Below, piece after piece: positions 45,765 through 56,881 of a stretch of 64,000 bases of DNA. The notes under the pieces were generated by a model that saw nothing but the letters and a program-made list of their open reading frames with translations, made no database searches and was not told where the DNA came from. Source of the stretch: Thermothielavioides terrestris NRRL 8126 (taxonomy: Eukaryota > Ascomycota > Sordariomycetes > Sordariales > Chaetomiaceae); contig NC_016460.1 of assembly GCF_000226115.1 (NCBI RefSeq), positions 1,426,001-1,490,000 on the forward strand. The letters are read 5' to 3'. The position numbers were made by a program, and so were the translations under genes. Numbering within the stretch: the stretch's first letter is position 1; every line of letters begins with the position of its first letter.

Positions 45765-46162
45765 TATTGAGCTTTACGTGTACATCAGTATGCTTTGCTT
45801 CCTTCACTCGATAGGCCCTAGGACATTTGACGCAACACTCTGTTCTAGGCTCGGTTCGGCTACGTCATGTCGGTATGCAACGCCAGGGAGTTTCAGAGGG
45901 ACTGTGAGGTATTTTAGAGTATTTCATCGAATATTGTTTACCCCCCTTTACCCCTTAAATGAGCAACAGAGGAAGGGGCCATCGATCTCTGCGAAACGTG
46001 CTCTATGCGAGAATCTGTCCCCTTCACAATCAGCCTTAGAAACACACGCCAGTACAACCAAGATCGGAGCGAAAGTAACATTGCTTCAGTGCTTGCTTTT
46101 CTCTGCTCGAAGATACGACTGACCACTGCGAAGCTGACAGGGTCTAAAGACATCTGTAACCC

Positions 46163-46195
46163 GCAACTGAAGGAAAACCTGCAACTGAAGGAAAA
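46163..46195 (+). repeat. 18-bp period direct repeat, two copies
   Basis: GCAACTGAAGGAAAA occurs at 46163-46177 and again at 46181-46195, in non-coding DNA. Confidence 0.85.
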
Positions 46196-47427
46196 TAAAT
46201 TATATATACTCAGACAGCTAGCACGGAACCGAATACCCGTTGTTCCATCCTCACTCATCCCTCACTCAGCGAACTCCCCTTTTCCCTTGCTGACCAAGAC
46301 AGCCCTTGGGTGACAATTATGAAACTCAACACCACACCGGGACAACCAGGGTAGAGCAACAGATCACCGTCCCGGAGAACGTAGATATAGATGGAAAAGC
46401 ACCCAGCCTCGCCTTCTCAACCCTCCTATTTCATCGAACCAACGCCGCCCGCGCCGAGAACCACCGTCCTACAGTAAAGACGGAAGAAAATGACCCATTA
46501 CGTCCAGGACGGCTCCCTTTCCGCGACAACTCAAGCTGTCCATACCACTCATTCCCGTTCCTAATTACCCAGTCTTCCACCCATCCCCCCGGCCATCCCA
46601 TTCCCAACCAAAAGCCTGCCACGCCACGCAGCACGAGGCGACAGACCCCTGAGGAAACAAAAAGCTGATTTCAGCCGTGCACTTGCACACCCAGTTCAAA
46701 GAGCGCACGAAAAAGAAACAGTCACAGTTCGCTTCCCCCATGACCCCTCCGTTTCGCCCGCAAAGCAAGTAAATTCTGTAGCCAGGAGAACGGGTGCTCA
46801 ACCCGGAGAAGGCACCAGTCAAGAGACGGGGTACAGAGAAGAGCGGAAAACAATAGGGATGGGAATATAATATAGAGAGCGCGACACGATAAAGCGGCCA
46901 CACAACGAACCATCTGTCAGTCGATGCGTCCACACAGCAAAATAGTAAGGCATATAGCTAGTGACCACAAAGACCACCGGCCGACGGCAAGAAGGCAAAG
47001 AGGTATAAAGTGAAGGAAAGAGGAGCGAAGAAACGATGATGCCGCATCAAATATCCACAAGCAACTGTCTCCAAAATCGAGAAGAAGAGTATCCAAAAAC
47101 CGAGGAGAAGAGTAGATAAAACCCACAACCGCAACATCCTTTACGCCAACCGATCCAATACCGCACCGAACTGTACTGCACCGCGTTCCACACGTTCCAC
47201 ATCCCATCCATCAAATTGACTCAGTCAGACCTCATCCTCTCTCATCCCGGACCCCCCATCAATCCCAACCCGTGTTACGGGGTCCAACCATGCGCCTCTC
47301 ACTCGACCTCGCCCTTGATCAAATCCCGATCGATCCTCGGCATTCGCTGCCGCCTCAACCCCGTCTTAACCAAAAATAACCAGCAATCACAACCCGACAA
47401 GAGGAAGAAAAATAACACACCCCCCAC

Positions 47428-49012
47428 TCAAGAATGAAACAAATCCCACGCCCTCGCGCACAAGCTCAGAAACTCCTCCTTCTTCGCCTCCATCGTGTCC
47501 GGGCTGTCGCGGCCCTCGCCGAACGGCCCCCTCCTCGCGCCCGCGGAGGCAGTCGACGAGGCGCCATACGGCAGCGGCGCGGCGGGCGCGGGCCGGGCGC
47601 CGTTGCCCAGCGGCGGGCTACCGCCCTCCTCGTACTCGGCGCGGCGGCGCTTCATGGTGCTGCTGCTGCTGCTGCTGCCGCCGGCGGGCGCGGCCGCGGC
47701 GTGGGAGCTGCTTAGGTTGCGGGTGCTGGTGGAGGGGCCAAGGGGGTCAGCTAGGCTTGGTGGGGGTCTGAGGTTGTTGGGCTGGTGGAGATGGTCTTTG
47801 CTGCCAGAATGGCGACCAAGAGTGTGTGCTGGTTGGTCACGGGCCTGCGTGTGCGGGGGGGACGGCGGCGTCGGGGGCTGGTGGCCGCCGTAGTGTACTA
47901 ACTTTGGCATGAGCTCGGGCCGGCCACCGGCCAGCTCGGCTTGGGCCTCCTCCGCGGTCTTGTACTCGCGCGGCCGGGAGGCTTGCGGCGGCGGGTGATG
48001 CGGCGAGGGGAGAGGGCCGCGGTTCTGGCTCGCGAAGAGCGCGTGGCTGCTCGAGTCCGGGTGGCCCGACAGGCTCTGCCCGAAGACGTCGGCGATCGGG
48101 GGGAGGCGGTTGTTGGTTTGTGTGGCTGGCACGTGGTGGATGTGCGACGTGCTGGCGAGGTTGGAGGGCTGGTTGGTGATGTGCCGCGTCAGCGGGTGTG
48201 GGTTGTGTCTCCCCGTGAACGTTTGCCCGAGCGGAGCGGATTGGATGACCCGCTCGTTTGCGAATTGTTCGTGTGACGGAGCCACGATGCTCAAACCCGG
48301 CGGCGCCCCGCGCTTGCGCGCCAGGCCGGGTGTCTTCGCAGCAAAGTGGCTTCCGTGGTTTCCATCCTTATCCTTATCAGGGCCATCTCCCAACTTCGCC
48401 GACTGCTGTTGTAACCTCGCCTCGATTATTTGTCTTTGGTGCTCCCGCACAGTCATGCTGCGGTTCAACTGCTCCTGCTCCGTGGCATCCTTCGGAACGA
48501 AGCCCGGTGACAAACACGCGATGCCGACTTCCTGGATGCCCAGTCCCTCCCGCCCGGTCAGGGGCCGTCCGGTGGCGGGAGAAACGATGCTTGTGTTATT
48601 AGAGAGGTCTAGCTTTCTCGGCCGGTGCCTGCCGGTTGGCAGGCCGGGAGAACCAGGCTCCTTCTTGACGACAATTTTCGGCCGAGACCTGCGCGACGTT
48701 GAACAAGCCTCGGGTTAGCACGCGGAACCAAGGCACAATTAATAAGCTTTGGGCTCTGGCTTACGCGCTAGGCGGAGACGATTTCTGCGTGCTCAGAGTG
48801 GCACCCGCGCCCTTCGGGCTGCCGCTGCCAGACCGCGATGGTGGTGCACTCGCATTCCCCGGGGCTGCGGTTGCTGGGGGAGGGGGCGGGGGAGCAGCTG
48901 CTGTCCTCTGCGTGGTCGGGGACGATGTGGTGGCAGGCGGAGGCAGGTCAGAACCGTAGGACGGCCTGTCGTGGGGAGCCGGCGAAGGGGCCATCGCCAC
49001 TGCGGTGCTCAT
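47428..49012 (-). CDS. Unrecognised, largely disordered protein
   Basis: Two exons on the minus strand (48765-49012 and 47428-48688) with a 76-nt GT-AG intron give 502 residues. I do not recognise the family. The N-terminus (1-85) is Pro/Ala/Ser/Thr-rich. A less disordered block follows at about 85-170: RPKIVVKKEPGSP, RPRKLDLSNNTSIVSP, the segment GREGLGIQEVGIACLSPGF, and a charged helix-like stretch (EQEQLNRSMTVREHQRQIIEARLQQQ). The middle is His/Pro/Ser-rich. Near the end are a basic KRRRAEYEEG cluster, a possible nuclear signal, and a compact C-terminus (MEAKKEEFLSLCARAWDLF) that looks like an amphipathic helix. The pattern (basic signal, VKKEP sumoylation-like site, disorder) suggests a nuclear regulator, but that is inference. 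The ATG at 49012 is the first in frame. Confidence 0.8.
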
Positions 49013-52000
49013 GATCGACTTGTGGTCTGGGATGACCGTGCTGCGCAGCGAAAAATCGGCGTCGAGAAGTCCGATGGGATTTGGTTAGAACAACCCCAGA
49101 AAGCCCCAAAAATTTCGAGGGGGAAAAGGAGCGGCGAAGAGTCGAGACAACCACAGTCTAGGCAAGTCGGGATCCGTGCGAAGAAACCTGGGAACAAGCG
49201 ACGCTGCGGACGGAGGCAGGGCTGCGCACGCCTGGTTTGCTGGCCTTGAAGAGAATTCCCCCAAACTCTCCAGGCTTTCACTTCGTCCGTTGCGGCTCTA
49301 CAGAGCCAGGCTGAATTCACTCTCGATTTCCGAGGCGGAGAAAAAGGAACTCGAAGATCGAGCGCCGCTGGCAAGACCAGGCCCGCACGAGCCTGAGCGA
49401 TCTGCGATCTGAGTGATGGATTGTGTGATTATCGGGGCCAACCAGGAGCAATAATCGTGGTTAGCTCGAGCTGCTGGCCGTACCCGGCCCCGGCGCTTCA
49501 GACGCTGTCAGGGCTGGCGTCACAGTGTGGGAAGGCACAGCAGCGTTGGCTGTGGCGGCCCTCGCACTTTCCCCTTTCTGGCAAATCGATCGAGACCGTC
49601 GAGCGGAACTTGCAGGCTCCTGCGTCGCTTCGTCGTTTCGTCTGGACTTTGACAGGCGCTTGGGCGGGGCTTAACGAGTGTACTGTGTAACTAGTGCATT
49701 CGCTCGTGGGTCGCGGTCGCGGTCGCCGTCGTCGTGATCGTGAAATAGAAGCTGATGAGCCACAGAAGGGTTTATGAGATGCTGTTTTTGTCCCTCATCG
49801 ATTGCAGCTTTTCTTTCTTTTTTTTCGTGCGCCCGCTCTTATTCCGGAACGAGCGACTTGAGGGGCGGCCTCTGGGGTTGGGCGGCGTGGATGGGAACTA
49901 GGTACCGATTTAGTACGGCGCAGGTCGACAACCTTCGAACGCGTGTTGCCGCAGACTGGCTGGCAAGATTGCGACGGCGGAACACACTACAGGTGCAAAA
50001 AAGGGACAAAAACCATCCAAACCGCACGGCGCGGTGGCAGAGGGTATTAGTGCGTATTAAGTGAAGGACTCGAACGAAACTGAGGGGCAAGCCGTAGGCA
50101 AGGGGCTGCTTCAGGAGGGGAACGACCCGGGATGAGATAATGACGAGGGGCACTTTGTGAGACGGCGGCCGGGACCTTGTTTAGGGGAAACACAAAATCA
50201 TGCTCAGACCACAGCCCTAGCGACGGGGGCGACGGGCGGAATGGGGGGACAATAGTGTATAATGTGCAGTGAACGGAGAACGGCTGCGGCAGGTCGCGTG
50301 CGAGATGGCTCGCGAACCTTCGCAGTTTGCACAAGTCCCACCAAGGGGCAGCTTGATGACTGCGGTCCAGTGGTTCTAGTGTTTTAGATTCCCAGTCATG
50401 GAGCCCCGGAGTGGAGGCCAGCTGGGGCTTGGCCGCAGACGGCCCCTGCAACGGTCGACCTTTTTGGACAGATCGATGGCCCCGGGATTGTCGATGGCCT
50501 TTTTACTGGTGGCCGCCCTGCGACTAGGTAGCTGCCTGCTGTGCCCCGCGGCACTGCTGGCTCGGTGTCATGGCCCATGGTCCCGATCTCCCATTCTCTC
50601 GATGGCCTGAAGAAGTTGCAAGGACCGCCATCTCAGCTCTTTCGTTGTTTTGGATGAATCAACCCTCCTTGCTGCTATTGGCAGAGCGCGGGATGCACCG
50701 TTTCTATGACCCCTGCTCGCCTCGTGTTGTCGTGTAAGTTCCTGCAGCGCTCGCATTCCCGGCCGCCTCGAGGGAACCGTCTGAAACTCGTCTGTGCTGT
50801 GAGGAGGGGCACGGCCCAGCTTTGACATCGGGCGCCGTTTTGGGCAGCCTGTTTGTGGGCCAAGATCCTGGGCTTCCTCGCAACACAGGACCGGATCACC
50901 TGCTATTTCGGCATCAAATGTTGAGCAGAATAGATGCATGGCGAGTGCTCGTGACAGCGTCTATCAATCTGAACCCTTTGCAATCCAGCTGAGACACAGG
51001 AGGGACGACGGCGTCGCCTATCCGTACTTCCATATATACACCCGTGTCCCGCATCGCCAATGCGGAACCATGGTTGCCGTCTGGAAAACCAATTTAAGGT
51101 TCAAAAACAGCACGGCTTGTCGGTCTCGCAGGGTCTTTCTCGGCTGCCCCTGGTCTGTCCCTTTGTTTTCCGCTGTGTTGCATGAATTCGCCGTGAGGGA
51201 AGCTTGAGTTTTGACAACGGCATGTTGAAAGTCGCTGTTGTATACGGATCCCTCCACGCTCCGTGTCAAGTAACTGCACGAGTGCATGTAGAGGATCCCT
51301 CGCCCGTCAACCAGCCGGGGACTAGCTAGAGCTCCATAGTGTGTATATCGATGACCGTGAATTGAAGTCTGTCTCCCGCAAGAAAACCGATACGGAATGG
51401 GGACCAGTCGCGGGAGTGTTCTGGGCTCGGGTCCTGTGTTCGATCGTCCGGAAACTCGCACCATGGACCCCTCCTGCTCATCAGAAATCGAAGCCGAAGC
51501 AGTTTCCAGGATAGCATTGGAGTTAGTGCACTCAGTGCACCAGGAGAACGCCTCTGTAATTGGTAGCGAGCGAATATTGGTGTTCCTTTTTTAGATTCAA
51601 TACTTCCAAGGTTTTTGGTTGGGAGGGGCTGCAGGCACCATCGGGGTTGCTCGGCAAGGGGCGAGCCAATCACCTGCCTTCTCCAAGTTTCTTGTCGCCG
51701 CCCCTGAGACCTCCGGCGAAGGGAGTGGGCCGCCCATATAAGGTATGTACACTACATAGAAGGCATCCACGAGTGTAGATGTTCACTTGGTCGCTACCTC
51801 CATACCCGAGTAATTTGAGGCTCGAGAGCAGATCGTCTGCAATCCTTTTGGTCAATCACGAGGAGCGCGGCTTTGCAGACACGAGAAGCCACGGCAGACC
51901 TTCGTCGAACCTGTTGTTTTGTGTCGGGTGTCTTGAGCTCAGTGTACTCCGAGGAATTCACAACGCCGCTGCAAAGGCCCACCCCACGATGGGGAAGAAG

Positions 52001-52623
52001 TCCACTGCGACGCTCTGCCTGCCCTGGGGTTGCCCGCTGTACAACAGTGCAGTAAAAGCCAAACCTGGAGGTCGAAGTCGGAATCGGCAATTCAATCTAA
52101 TCAAGGTACCTTATGTTCCGTTCTACCCGAGTTGTTGCACTGACTATTCCGCGCATGGTACTCCGTACTACTCGATTTCACCAAATTTGCGATGCGGAAG
52201 TACTTCGACGCATGGAGTGTGATCAGGTCCGTTCACATTCCTTTCCATTCCTACCGTCCGCCGCAGTGTTGCAGACACTATTCCGTACACTAGTGTATGT
52301 GACATGCAGCCGTTGGAAGTGATCGCGAAAAACGTGCCAATGAAGGCTTACAATTGCGATTCCGCTGGGTCGGATCGTGCTCCTGTTGGCTGCCTTCGCG
52401 GCTAAGAAATTTGGGAACTCGGGTAATTTTTTGCGCATCAGGAAGGAGACCAGCCTGATGAGATTTCAACAATTCTGGGATATTTCTTGCAGTGGATACC
52501 GCTTCCAGACCGGCGGGCTTCGGGGAAGGTGTTGGAATTACGATCTATCAGTCGTCATTGAGCTTCTCAAGGCGTCGGGTTGACTCTCGGCGAAGGCTGG
52601 GCTGGAGAGTAGTGTAGTGTAAT
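49013..52623. other. Gene-poor 3.6-kb region
   Basis: The part next to 49013 should be promoter and 5' leader of the minus-strand gene. The rest carries only short frames without domains. GGTACTCCGTACTAC (near 52158) is one of the recurring intergenic words in this window. The 50 bases before the inverted-repeat element include TAGTGTAATGGTTAG, which resembles a tRNA A box, but no matching T arm is present. Confidence 0.5.
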
Positions 52624-52637
52624 GGTTAGAGGGTAGA

Positions 52638-52669
52638 CGTTAAAGAGGTCCCGCCAAGACTAATTTCGG
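52638..52669 (+). repeat. Left terminal inverted repeat, 32 bp
   Basis: Begins CGTTAAAGAGG and ends ACTAATTTCGG. It is an exact reverse complement of 52985-53016. Confidence 0.95.
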
Positions 52670-52804
52670 CCAATTGTCGGCTATGTTTTTACAATGTTAT
52701 TACGTAGCCACCATCGCCAAGGCGTTTGCTCTATCGCCAAGGGTTAGTTCGCCGGGGGTACAGGGGGCGGCGCTAGCCTCCCGCTAGGTAGGGTTTAGGT
52801 TAAG

Positions 52805-52839
52805 GTTAGGATACGGGTTAAAGTTAGGATACGGGTTAA
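52805..52839 (+). repeat. 18-bp tandem repeat inside the MITE-like element
   Basis: GTTAGGATACGGGTTAA occurs at 52805-52821 and again at 52823-52839. Neighbouring bases (TAGGGTTTAGGTTAAGG) have the same TTAGG flavour. Confidence 0.9.
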
Positions 52840-52984
52840 CTTCGTTTTCTTTTATTTCGATTTGGTTGAGGTTTCGTGAAGTTGTTGCTCCGAGTCTCTA
52901 CGATTCTTCGTTGTTGATGTTGCTTGAAGTCGTTGCGGCCCCGCTTACTCTGTGGCGATTGTAAATACTTGTAAGCGGCAGTCT

Positions 52985-53016
52985 CCGAAATTAGTCTTGG
53001 CGGGACCTCTTTAACG
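52985..53016 (-). repeat. Right terminal inverted repeat, 32 bp
   Basis: Begins CCGAAATTAGT and ends CTCTTTAACG. It is an exact reverse complement of 52638-52669. Confidence 0.95.
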
Positions 53017-53220
53017 ACGACCGGTTAGAGGTCAGCAGTAGTCAGTAAAGGTGGGGTGGCGGCTCGTTCAAGAAACGACAGTGCCACCCAATAAAAATTT
53101 CTCGATTCCGATATGCATATCGGGTTCTTAACTCATTTCTTGGTCCGGCTCTGATACCTCTCACTCATTGGCGAGTCAGATTCACATCGCCAGATTCGAA
53201 TAAAATTTCACTTTCTCAAA

Positions 53221-53915
53221 ATGCCGAGAGCCAAGGCCAAGAACGAAGAGCCCGTCGAGGCCGGGTCAGACGTCGACATGGAGGAGGCGCCGACTTCTCA
53301 TCAGCCAGAGAACGCGGATGATATGTCGGTTGATCAGGACGAAAACGACGATGCGGGGGAGTATGAGGACGACGAGGCGGTGGAAGAGGAGGAGGAAGAA
53401 GAAGAAGAGACCCAAAGAGTGCGGCTGGTGCGTCAAACGCCATCAATCCGGGACTTGGGGGCTCTATTCGGATTGCCAGAGACGCTCGCTAACAAGCCAC
53501 AGCTTCCCGGGTCGACGCCCACTGCTGCCTCGTTCGAGTTTCTCAACGAGGGCCACACACTGGGAAATGCGTTGAGATACATCATCATGAAGAAGTGAGC
53601 CCCCGGGCTGGCCCTGATCCCTGCTTCCGTCTTCTGAATGCTAACTTTGCCGCTCAGCCCGGATGTTGAGTTCTGCGCCTACGCCATTCCGCATCCTTCC
53701 GAGGCGAAGATGAATGTCAGAATCCAGACATTCGGTGGGTTCATGTTGTTGTGCCTGTACGCTCATCGCCTCGTGTACTGACTTGCGCTTTAGAGGGCAC
53801 GACCGCGATCCAGGCGTTGGAAAAGGGGCTCCGCGACCTGCAGGAGCTGTGTGACGTCGTAGCTGATAAGTTCATTGAAGCCAGGGACCGTTTTATGGCC
53901 AGCGCTTCTTCATAG
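53221..53915 (+). CDS. RPC19: RNA polymerase I and III shared subunit RPAC2 (AC19)
   Basis: Three exons (53221-53594, 53658-53734, 53794-53915), GT-AG introns of 63 and 59 nt, 190 residues. AC19 pairs with AC40 to form the alpha-like assembly platform of RNA polymerases I and III in the nucleus. Seen: an acidic, disordered N-terminus with a long Glu run (about 54-63); then [53 protein letters not shown]. This contains the alpha-motif HTLGNALR and the YxIPHP strand found in AC19 and bacterial alpha subunits. The end ([18 protein letters not shown]) is the usual C-terminal helix. The ATG context TCAAAATGCC is strong. The MITE-like element sits in its promoter region; the gene converges on the complex I subunit gene. 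Confidence 0.95.
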
Positions 53916-54085
53916 ATTCCTCCTTTCTCAGGATCAAACAGGCGGTTGGCGTTTCGGGCGTCGTTTGGGTTGGGTCCTGCACTCAGTTGGCATCACGATG
54001 GGGGGTGCAATGCCTGCTTGTTTGGACAGGTACATGTCATGGTTCTTTTATATACATTTAAACTAAGGCGGCAGAAAAAGCCATT

Positions 54086-54783
54086 CTAGTTGCGACCCTA
54101 AACGACGGGCGTGAGCGTCAGGTTATCGTCAGAAATAGGCGAAGCCTAGACTTACCTCCAGAAACCCAGCAAGGAAATTTGACGGCAGTCTCTTCTCTCC
54201 CCTGAAGTTCTCCTCCTTGAAGTAGGACATGACGTGGTTCGTCTGGCGCCAGAAGTTCATGGTTTCCTGCGAGAGCCAAGTATCAGTCTCGGCTGTTTGA
54301 TCGCGCGCGGATCCGGACTTCCGTCGTCTTCCTCGAGCCGGGCAACTTGCCGCCCTCGAGCTCTCCCGACCTAGGCTTTGCAGTGTTCCCATGAGGGCCC
54401 GCTTACTTGGTAATCGGCATTGCTCTGAAGAAGGAGAACATCGACCACGGGCAGCTTGTTGACGTAGCGGTGGCGCTCAAACTCCTGCCGGATGCGGGAC
54501 CGAATCGCAGAGACAGGATGCGGGACGGAGTACATGGTTTGTATCTCGGGCGCCTGGAGCACACAGAATCAGCGTCGTCCTTGGTACGGGATTTCGAAAG
54601 CTACCATACCGCCCGGATCCAGTTCCGATATGCCGCAAGCACCCGCTGCTTCGCCTCGGCCCAATTGGCCGCTGTTGCTGTTCGTCAGTCCTCCGCCCGA
54701 GAACAGGACGCTATGGGTTCTGGGGATTGCCTTGTCTCACACTGCTTCGTGGTGACGGCGAATTGAGTCGGGGAGATCGCCAT
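54086..54783 (-). CDS. Mitochondrial complex I LYR-family subunit (NDUFA6/B14, NUO-14.8 type)
   Basis: Five exons on the minus strand (54741-54783, 54610-54677, 54407-54553, 54156-54266, 54086-54097) give 126 residues, normal for this accessory subunit of NADH:ubiquinone oxidoreductase in the matrix arm. Seen: the helix [25 protein letters not shown] (LYR-family-like AYR), then [40 protein letters not shown], and the end FLEGRN. The R-x-x-F-x-x-x-R and LPVVDVLL blocks are family landmarks. Four introns (63, 56, 140, 58 nt) cut a 381-nt coding region, and the last exon carries only GGT CGC AAC TAG. The first donor is T/GTGAGA, choosing GTGAGA over an overlapping GTGTGA because only this keeps the frame into exon 2. 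The gene is divergent from BUD31. Confidence 0.9.
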
Positions 54784-55144
54784 GGTGGGCCGAAAGCTGC
54801 GGTTGTCGTCGTTCAGTCGGCGTCGCAACGGCAGTGGTCTCGATGCCTCAATTGGCGGCCCAGCGCAGGAAGCTTGGACCACAAGAACGCACACCCACAA
54901 GGCCCCCAGTATATGCATAACGACCTAACTATCCGTACTATATCAATCGTCTTATCGGGGCAGTTGACTGATGCCAAGCATCTCAGGCTTCCAGTGGATG
55001 CGCCCCTCCAAGCTCTCCAAGAAACATTCTACATCGAATCACGCCCTACTTTGCGCGCCCAATCCCTCAGCGTCCCAACAGCGACTCTCGCCCCAGGGCA
55101 AAACAACAAGAAGCCAAGCGACACCGCCGAAAACAGAACTCGCA
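54784..55144. promoter_or_regulatory. Short divergent promoter, complex I subunit (-) and BUD31 (+)
   Basis: Only 361 bases separate the two start codons. An open frame runs into the BUD31 ATG from upstream (from 54971, in frame), but its sequence is Ser/Pro-rich and unlike the family, so I treat it as leader. Confidence 0.6.
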
Positions 55145-55591
55145 ATGCCCGCGATCCGCCCGGCATCGAAGCGCAAGCCGCCACCGGACGGCTTCAGCGA
55201 CATTGAAGAGGACCTGCTGATCTTCAGCAACAAGATGAAGGACGCGCAGAACACGCCGACGGACAACATCCCCAAGAACCAGGCGCAGTGGCCCATCTTC
55301 CAGATCGCGCACCAGCGCAGCCGCTACGTGTACGAGCTGTACTACGAGAAGGAGGCCATCAGCCGGCAGCTGTACGACTGGCTGCTCAAGAACGGCTACG
55401 CCGACCCGCTGCTGATCGCCAAGTGGAAGAAGCAGGGCTACGAGAAGCTGTGCTGCCTGCGCTGCATCCAGACCAAGGAGACCAACTTCAACTCGACGTG
55501 CATCTGCCGCGTGCCGAGGGCCCAGCTCAAGGAGGACCAGGACGTGCAGTGCGTCAGCTGCGGGTGTAGGGGCTGCGCTTCGACGGATTGA
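55145..55591 (+). CDS. BUD31: Pre-mRNA splicing factor BUD31/CWC14
   Basis: A single exon of 148 residues, close to the yeast and human lengths. BUD31 is a zinc-binding component of the spliceosome (Prp19-associated, Bact stage). Seen: a basic start MPAIRPASKRKPPPDGFSDIE; the helical body (WPIFQIAHQRSRYVYELYY, AISRQLYDWLLKNGYADPLLIAKWKK); and the cysteine-rich zinc knot CCLRCIQ...STCICRVP...CVSCGCRGC. Nine Cys in the final 45 residues match the family. An in-frame ATG at 54971 would add 58 unrelated residues, so the start is placed at 55145, where the homologous N-terminus begins. Confidence 0.96.
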   Translation: MPAIRPASKRKPPPDGFSDIEEDLLIFSNKMKDAQNTPTDNIPKNQAQWPIFQIAHQRSRYVYELYYEKEAISRQLYDWLLKNGYADPLLIAKWKKQGYEKLCCLRCIQTKETNFNSTCICRVPRAQLKEDQDVQCVSCGCRGCASTD

Positions 55592-55976
55592 GGGAACGCA
55601 ATTTTTTCTATCAAACTACCTCGATTTGGGGACTTGATGGGGAGACGGCGAGGGAGGGGGGAGTCTAAGGCTAATGATACCAATCTGTTCTCTTTGGTTG
55701 TTGGAAGGGTGTGACGGAGACTGTAAGAGTTTGCCACTCTTCTTGAAGGCTTCCTCCGCACAAAATGCTTACCGGAACAGGGACGACTCAAGACGGAGAC
55801 GGGATATTTAGAGCCAGGTTGGCTGGCGTCTACAAGTCTACGCGGTAATGCCGCTCAAGAGAACTATCGGTATTCAGCCAGTATGTTCACCTCAAGACCT
55901 GCTGCCCAGTTTGTTGTGCCCATCCTGTTCGATGATGCTCATACGACCCCAACGCCTCGCTAGATAAGAACGCTGG
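55592..55976. other. Convergent intergenic region, BUD31 and zinc-finger gene 3' ends
   Basis: 385 bases between two converging stop codons. Nothing else supportable. Confidence 0.6.
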
Positions 55977-56881
55977 TCACCGCTTCGCAAAGCCAGCCTT
56001 TTTACCTCGCCCGAACCGGACGCTCATCGGCACGAACTGAAGCGCTGCCATGGCGCTTGAGAGGTTCTCCATTTCTTGGTCTTGCTGCTGCCCAGCATTT
56101 TTTTGGGCGGCATCTGCTCCTGTATGGCCGCCCCTTGGCTCAGCAGGCTCTCCTGGAGCATCAGGTTCCAGTCCTTGACCTTGAGATGAGTCCGGAGGTG
56201 ATGCAGCAGCGGCGCTCGATCTCCGACGAGGACGCCGGCGGCCCTCCCGTAACAGAGAGTTCCGGCCGTCGATGCCTTCCCGCGTGATGGCGAAGAAGAA
56301 ATCCTTGGGGTACATGTGCTTGTCGATCAGGTGCATCTTGCGCTTGTGTGGCGTGCTGCATTTCCGGTCGCAGCCTTCCACGAAGCACGAGTACTGAGGA
56401 CTGCGTTAGCAGACGGCGTGGATATGGGCATGGGCTTGGGCGTGGGCGTTGGCACAGGACGGGGAGGGCTTCCTGGGGAACATACAGTGCGCTCTCCTCT
56501 CTCCTTCCTCGCCTGGACGAACGAGTCATGCGTTTCCTCGATGTGTAAGCCGAGGAGGTGGCTGGACGGGAAGTTCTTGCGGCACTGGACGCAGCGGTTG
56601 GTGTGCTGGTCCCGGTAATGGGTCTCGTAGTCGCTGTAGGACGAGAACGCCAGGGGCTCTTTGTGGGGCGGCAGCGAGCAGTGCATGAGGACATCGCTGC
56701 CGTTCCTGTTGTCGGACAGGTCAAGCTCCGCAATTTTGGTCGCGGGAGGCGCGGTGTCGCCGTCGACGTCGTCGATTTTTCCGGGCCTGTCAGGATTACC
56801 ACCTGGAGCTACTGCTAGGCCCTGGGCAGCATCTGCAACTTCCCCTGGAGAGGTCTCTTCAGGTTCTCGTGAGCGCTTCAT
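55977..56881 (-). CDS. C2H2 zinc finger protein, ZNF511-like
   Basis: Two exons on the minus strand (56486-56881 and 55977-56393) with a 92-nt GT-AG intron give 270 residues. Seen in order: an acidic N-terminus; a degenerate finger beginning HCSLPPHKEPLAFSSYSDYETHY-DQH; a second finger C-x2-C in NRCVQCRKNFPSSHLLGLHIEETH; and after the intron a third finger SCFVEGCDRKCSTPHKRKMHLIDKH, followed by MYPKDFFFAITREGID. The order of fingers and the YPKDF(F) segment after the last one match the ZNF511 family, whose biochemical role is poorly known. The tail is Arg/Ser/Ala/Pro-rich and ends with RFGRGKKAGFAKR, a basic, possibly nuclear signal. The ATG at 56881 is the first in frame. Confidence 0.85.

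Larger units (their letters stand above)
43838..47427. other. Gene-poor 3.6-kb region
   Basis: Expected to hold the 3' UTR of the HAL-type kinase gene and that of the minus-strand gene at 47428. Only short frames without domains. It contains a T tract near 44166-44176 and two small tandem repeats, listed separately. Confidence 0.5.
52624..53031. mobile_element. MITE-like non-autonomous DNA element (Mutator-like features)
   Basis: Two perfect 32-bp terminal inverted repeats (52638-52669 and 52985-53016), starting CGTTAAAGAGGTCCCGCC, enclose about 315 bases with no coding frame. A 9-bp direct repeat GGTTAGAGG sits just outside, at 52624-52632 and 53023-53031, as a target-site duplication would. 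Nine-base duplications are typical of Mutator-like (MULE) elements; the family assignment is inference because 5-6 bases separate the direct repeats from the perfect inverted repeats. The interior holds an 18-bp tandem repeat and TTAGG-rich sequence. Perfect repeat ends imply a recent insertion. It lies 190 bases upstream of the RPC19 ATG. Confidence 0.75.

Noticed and set aside
52600..53090. Possible tRNA interrupted by the MITE-like element (TAGTGTAATGGTTAG before, CGTTCAAGA after)
   Set aside because: The downstream part lacks the conserved C61 and T-stem pairing, and acceptor ends do not pair.
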